From Luzula sylvatica (lineage: Eukaryota; Streptophyta; Magnoliopsida; Poales; Juncaceae), in the NCBI GenBank assembly GCA_946800325.1, contig OX326956.1:74845087-74909086 (forward strand): a stretch of DNA of 64,000 bases, written 5' to 3'. Numbering within the stretch: position 1 is the stretch's first letter; each line of letters starts with the position of its first letter. The translations under genes were made by a program, and so were the position numbers. The notes under the pieces were generated by a model that was not told the origin of the DNA, did not search any database, and worked only from the letters and a program-made list of their open reading frames with translations. Of this stretch, positions 60,640 through 64,000 are shown one piece after another.

Positions 60640-63600
60640 TCAAGAAAAGAAAATTAGTTTGTGGTTTTCTTCAAAAAAATTAATTAGTTTGTGGTTTTCT
60701 TCAAAAAAAAGAAAATTAGTTTGTGGTTTTCTTAAAAAAAACGAAAATTAGTTTTCGGTTTTTTCAAAAAAAAAGAAAATTAGTTTGTTGTTTTCTTCAA
60801 TAAAAATATATAGTTTGTGGTTTTCTTCAAAAAATGAAAATTAGTTTGTGGTTTTCGTCAAAAAAAAAGAAAATTAGTTTGTGGTTTTCTTGAAAAAAGA
60901 AAAATTAGTTTGTGGTTTTCTTCACAAAAAGAAAATTAGTTTGTGGTTTTCTTCAAAAAAAGAAAAATTAGTTTGTGATTTTCTTCAAAAAAAGAAAATT
61001 AGTTTGTAGTTTGTTTCAAAAAAAGAAAAATAGTTTGTGTATTTCTTCAAAAAAATAAAATTAGTTTGTGGTTTTCTTCAAAAAAAGAAAAATTAGTTTG
61101 TGATTTTCTTCAAAACAAGAAAATTAGTTTGTAGTTTGTTTCAAAAAAAGAAAAATAGTTTGTGGTTTTCTTCAAAAAAAGAAAATTAGTTTGTGGTTTT
61201 CTTCAAAAAAAGAAAATTAGTTTGTTGTTTTCTTCAAAAAAAGATAATTAGTTTGTGGTTTTCTTACAAAAAAAAATTAGTTTGTAGTTTTCATCAAAAA
61301 AAAGAAAATTAGTTTGTGGTTTTCTGCAAAAAAAACGAAAATTAGATTTTGGTTTTCTTCAAAAAAGAAAATTAGTTTGTGGTTTTCTTCCGAAAAAGAA
61401 CAATTAGTTTGTGGTTTTCTTCAAAAAAAGAAAAAATTAGTTTGTTCATTTCTTCAAAAAAAGAAAATTAGTTTGTGGTTTTCTTCAAAAAAAGAAAATT
61501 AGTTTGTGGTTTTCTTCAAAAAAAACGAAAATTAGATTTTGGTTTTCTTCAAAAAAAGAAAATTTGTTTGTGGTTTTCTTCAAAAAAAGAACAATTAGTT
61601 TGAGGTTTTCTTCAAAAAAAGAAAATTATTTTGTTGTTTTCTTCAAAAAAAGAAAATTAGTTTGTGGTTTTCCTCCAAAAGAAAAAATTTAGTTTGTGGT
61701 TTTCTTCAAAAAAAGAAAAATTAGTTTTTGATTTTCTTCAAAAAAAGAAAATTAGTTTGTAGTTTGTTTCAAAAAAAGAAAAATAGTTTGTGGTTTTCTT
61801 CAAAAAAAGAAAATTAGTTTGTGGTTTTCTTCAAAAAAAGGAAATTGATTTGTTGTTTTCTTCAAAAAAAGATAATTAGTTTGTGGTTTTCTTACAAAAA
61901 CAAAATTAGTTTGTAGTTTTCATCAAAAAAAAGAAAATTAGTTTGTGGTTTTCTTCAAAAAAAACGAAAATTAGATTTTGGTTTTCTTCAAAAAAAGAAA
62001 ATTAGTTTGTGGTTTTCTTCAAATAAAAAAATTAGTTTGTGGTTTTCTTCAAAAAAAACGAAAATTAGATTTTGGTTTTCTTCAAAAAAAATAAAATTAG
62101 TTTGTGGTTTTCTTAAAAAAAAACGAAAATTAAATTTTAGTTTTCTTCAAAAAAAGAAAATTAATTTGTGGTTTTCTACAAAAAAAGAACAATTAGTTTG
62201 ATGTTTTCTTCAAAAAAAGAAAATTAGTTTGTTGTTTTCTTCAAAAAAAGAAAATTAGTTTGTGGTTTTCTTCAAAAAAATAAAATTTAGTTTGTGGTTT
62301 TCTTCAAAAAAAGAAAAATTAGTTTGTGGTTTTCTTCAAAAAATGAAAGTTAGTTTGTGGTTTTCTTCACAAAAAGTAAATTAGTTTGTGATTTTCTTCA
62401 AAAAAAAAGAAAATTAGTTTGTGGTTTTCTTCAAAAAAAACGAAAATTAAATTTTGGTTTTCTTCAAAAAAATAAAATAAGTTTGTGGTTTTCTTCAAAA
62501 AAAAAATTAGTTTGTGGTTTTCTTCAAAAAAAGAAAAATTAATTTGTGGTTTTCTCTTCAAAAAAATACAATTAGTTTGTGGTTTTCTTCAAAAAAAGGA
62601 AATTAGTTTGTGGTTTTCTTCACAAAAAGAAAAATTAGTTTGTGGTTTCCTTCAAAAAAAAAAAATTAGTTTTTGGTATTCTTGAAACAAACGAAAATTA
62701 GTTTTCGGTTTTTTCAAACAAAAAGAAAATTAGTTTGTGGTTTTCTTCAAAAAAAAAAAAGTTTGTGATTTTCTTCAAAAAAAAAAATTAGTTTGTGATT
62801 TTATTCAAAAAAAGGAAATTAGTTTGTGGTTTTCTTCAAAACAAAAAAAAAACGTTTGTGGTTTTCTTCAAAAAAATAAAATTAGTTTGTGGATTTCTCC
62901 AAAAAAAGAAAATTAGTTTGTGGTTTTCATCAAAAAAAGAAAATTAGTTTGTGGTTTTCTTCAAAAAAAAAAAATTAGTATGTCATTTTCATCAAAAATG
63001 ATAAATTAGTTTGTGGTTTTCTTCACAAAAAGAAAATTAGTTTGTGGTTTTCTTCAAAAAAAGAAAATTAGTTTCTGGTTTTCTTTAAAAAAAGAGAATT
63101 AGTTTGTCTATTTCTTCAAAAAAAGAAATACTAGTTTGTTGTTTTCTTCCAAAAAAAGAAAATTAGTATGTGGTTTTCTTATAAAAAAGAAAAATTAGTT
63201 TGTGGTTTTCTTGAAGAAAAGAAAATTTTGTTTGTGGTTTTCTTCAAAAAAATAAAATTAGTTTGTGGTTTTCAACAAAAAAATAAAATTAGTTTGTGGT
63301 TTTCTTCAAAAAAAGAAAATTGGTTTGTGGTTTTCTTCAAAAAAGAAAAATTAGTTTGTGCTTTTCTTCACAAAAAGAAAATTAGTTTGTGGTTTTCTTC
63401 AAAAAATAAAATTAGTTTGTGGTTTTCTTCAAAAAAAGAAAAATTAGTTTTTGATTTTCTTCAAAAAAAGAAAATTAGTTTGTAGTTTGTTTCCAAAAAA
63501 GAAAAATAGTTTGTGGTTTTCTTCAAAAAAAGAAAATTAGTTTGGGGTTTTCTTCAAAAAAAGAAAATTAGTTTGTTGTTTTCTTCAAAAAAAGATAATT

Positions 63601-64000
63601 AGTTTGTGGTTTTCTTCAAGAAAAGAAAATTAGTTTGTGGTTTTCTTCAAAAAAATTAATTAGTTTGTGGTTTTCTTCAAAAAAAAAGAAAATTAGTTTG
63701 TGGTTTTCTTAAAAAAAACGAAAATTAGTTTTCGGTTTTTTCAAAAAAAAAGAAAATTAGTTTGTTGTTTTCTTCAATAAAAATATATAGTTTGTGGTTT
63801 TCTTCAAAAAATGAAAATTAGTTTGTGGTTTTCGTCAAAAAAAAAGAAAATTAGTTTGTGGTTTTCTTGAAAAAAGAAAAATTAGTTTTCTGGTTTTCTT
63901 CACAAAAAGAAAATTAGTTTGTGGTTTTCTTCAAAAAAAGAAAAATTAGTTTGTGATTTTCTTCAAAAAAAGAAAATTAGTTTGTAGTTTGTTTCAAAAA
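60640..64000 (+). repeat. Distal minisatellite with a repeat of 2977-bp offset
   Basis: 60640-61023 recurs at 63617-64000 (offset 2977). It shares the AATTAATTAG unit, the CGAAAATTAGTTTTCGG unit, AATATATAGTTTG and GTTTTCGTC. The second copy runs into the window edge, so the array and possibly this duplication continue beyond 64 kb. 61715-62270 is ordinary minisatellite with no larger match that I noticed. Confidence 0.8.

Larger units (their letters stand above)
23285..64000 (+). repeat. ~31-bp A/T-tract minisatellite array, ~1300 units
   Basis: The typical unit reads GAAAATTAG, then TTTGTGG, TTTTCTTC and a run of about seven A; common lengths are 30-32 bp. The array is unbroken to the window end and all units share one orientation. 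Recurrent variant units are GAAAATTTGTTCGTGG, CGAAAATTAGTTTTCGG, GTAGTTTGTTTC, GAATATTAGTATTTGG, TTAGTTGGTTTTCATC, GTCTATTTCTT with GAAATAC, and TTAATTAG. These serve as markers of larger duplications. Each unit contains TTTTCTT and, about six bases later, AAGAAAA, a 7-bp inverted repeat. No gene, transposon or unique DNA interrupts it. Open frames of 60-105 codons occur but are a by-product of unit length. Confidence 0.97.

Noticed and set aside
62367..62561. Minus-strand frame in the minisatellite (64 codons)
   Set aside because: It is the complement of the same tandem unit (NHKLIFFF repeats), with no independent coding signal.
24956..63485. Dozens of 60-105-codon plus-strand frames rich in VCGFLQKK, SLWFSSKK and FVVFFKK
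   Set aside because: A 31-bp unit shifts frame by one base per copy, so each unit reads in turn as these three peptides. One frame meets TAG (AAT-TAG) unless a variant unit removes it. The frames have no conserved start context, differ only where unit length differs, and recur wherever the repeat does. They are not genes.
3729..64000. CRISPR-like array of short repeats
   Set aside because: Units are contiguous with no unique spacers, in a plant-type context; these are tandem satellites.
23285..64000. Telomeric or degenerate telomere repeats
   Set aside because: No TTTAGGG or related heptamer series is present; the unit is a ~31-bp A/T-tract sequence.

Overview
The window looks like plant nuclear heterochromatin. 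The evidence is a Ty1/copia element of the plant-restricted Sirevirus type, a satellite with a ~370-bp monomer arranged in higher-order repeats, and a very long AT-rich array of ~31-bp units. I see no host gene, tRNA, rRNA, telomere repeat or CRISPR, and no bacterial-style operon. I cannot name the species from sequence alone.

Layout. (1) Positions 1-3728, minus strand: the 3' part of an LTR retrotransposon. It holds an uninterrupted integrase / reverse transcriptase / RNase H reading frame (1102-3720). Downstream of it in the same orientation is an open third frame (751 to 1, running off the window) resembling the envelope-like / 'putative plant transposon protein' ORF of Sireviruses. A cluster of TTCGAA-centred palindromes lies between and within their ends. 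Gag, protease and the 5' LTR are missing: the element stops inside the pre-integrase zinc-finger region at ~3720-3728, where the satellite begins. (2) Positions 3729-23284: about 53 head-to-tail monomers of 367 or 371 bp, all in one orientation. Up to ~16.75 kb they form a 2019-bp higher-order repeat (or a 1648-bp version lacking one monomer) that carries a fixed fusion of two broken monomers. From 17860 they form a different 1476-bp, four-monomer higher-order repeat. A 3667-bp pair of higher-order units is duplicated in tandem. (3) Positions 23285-64000 (window edge): one uninterrupted array of roughly 1300 copies of a ~31-bp A/T-tract unit, again in one orientation. It is built by nested segmental duplications with offsets of 1058, 1708, 2298, 4111, ~10235, ~12400 and ~15091 bp.

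Apart from the retroelement frames nothing here looks protein-coding. The many short open frames in the two satellites follow from repeat length and composition. The points of most interest are the two-regime higher-order structure with its frozen half-monomers, the abrupt abutting of two unrelated arrays, the near-integral helical phasing of the A-tracts in the 31-bp array, and a still-open retroelement cut off exactly at a satellite edge. All repeat coordinates and offsets were read by eye from marker variants, not computed by alignment.
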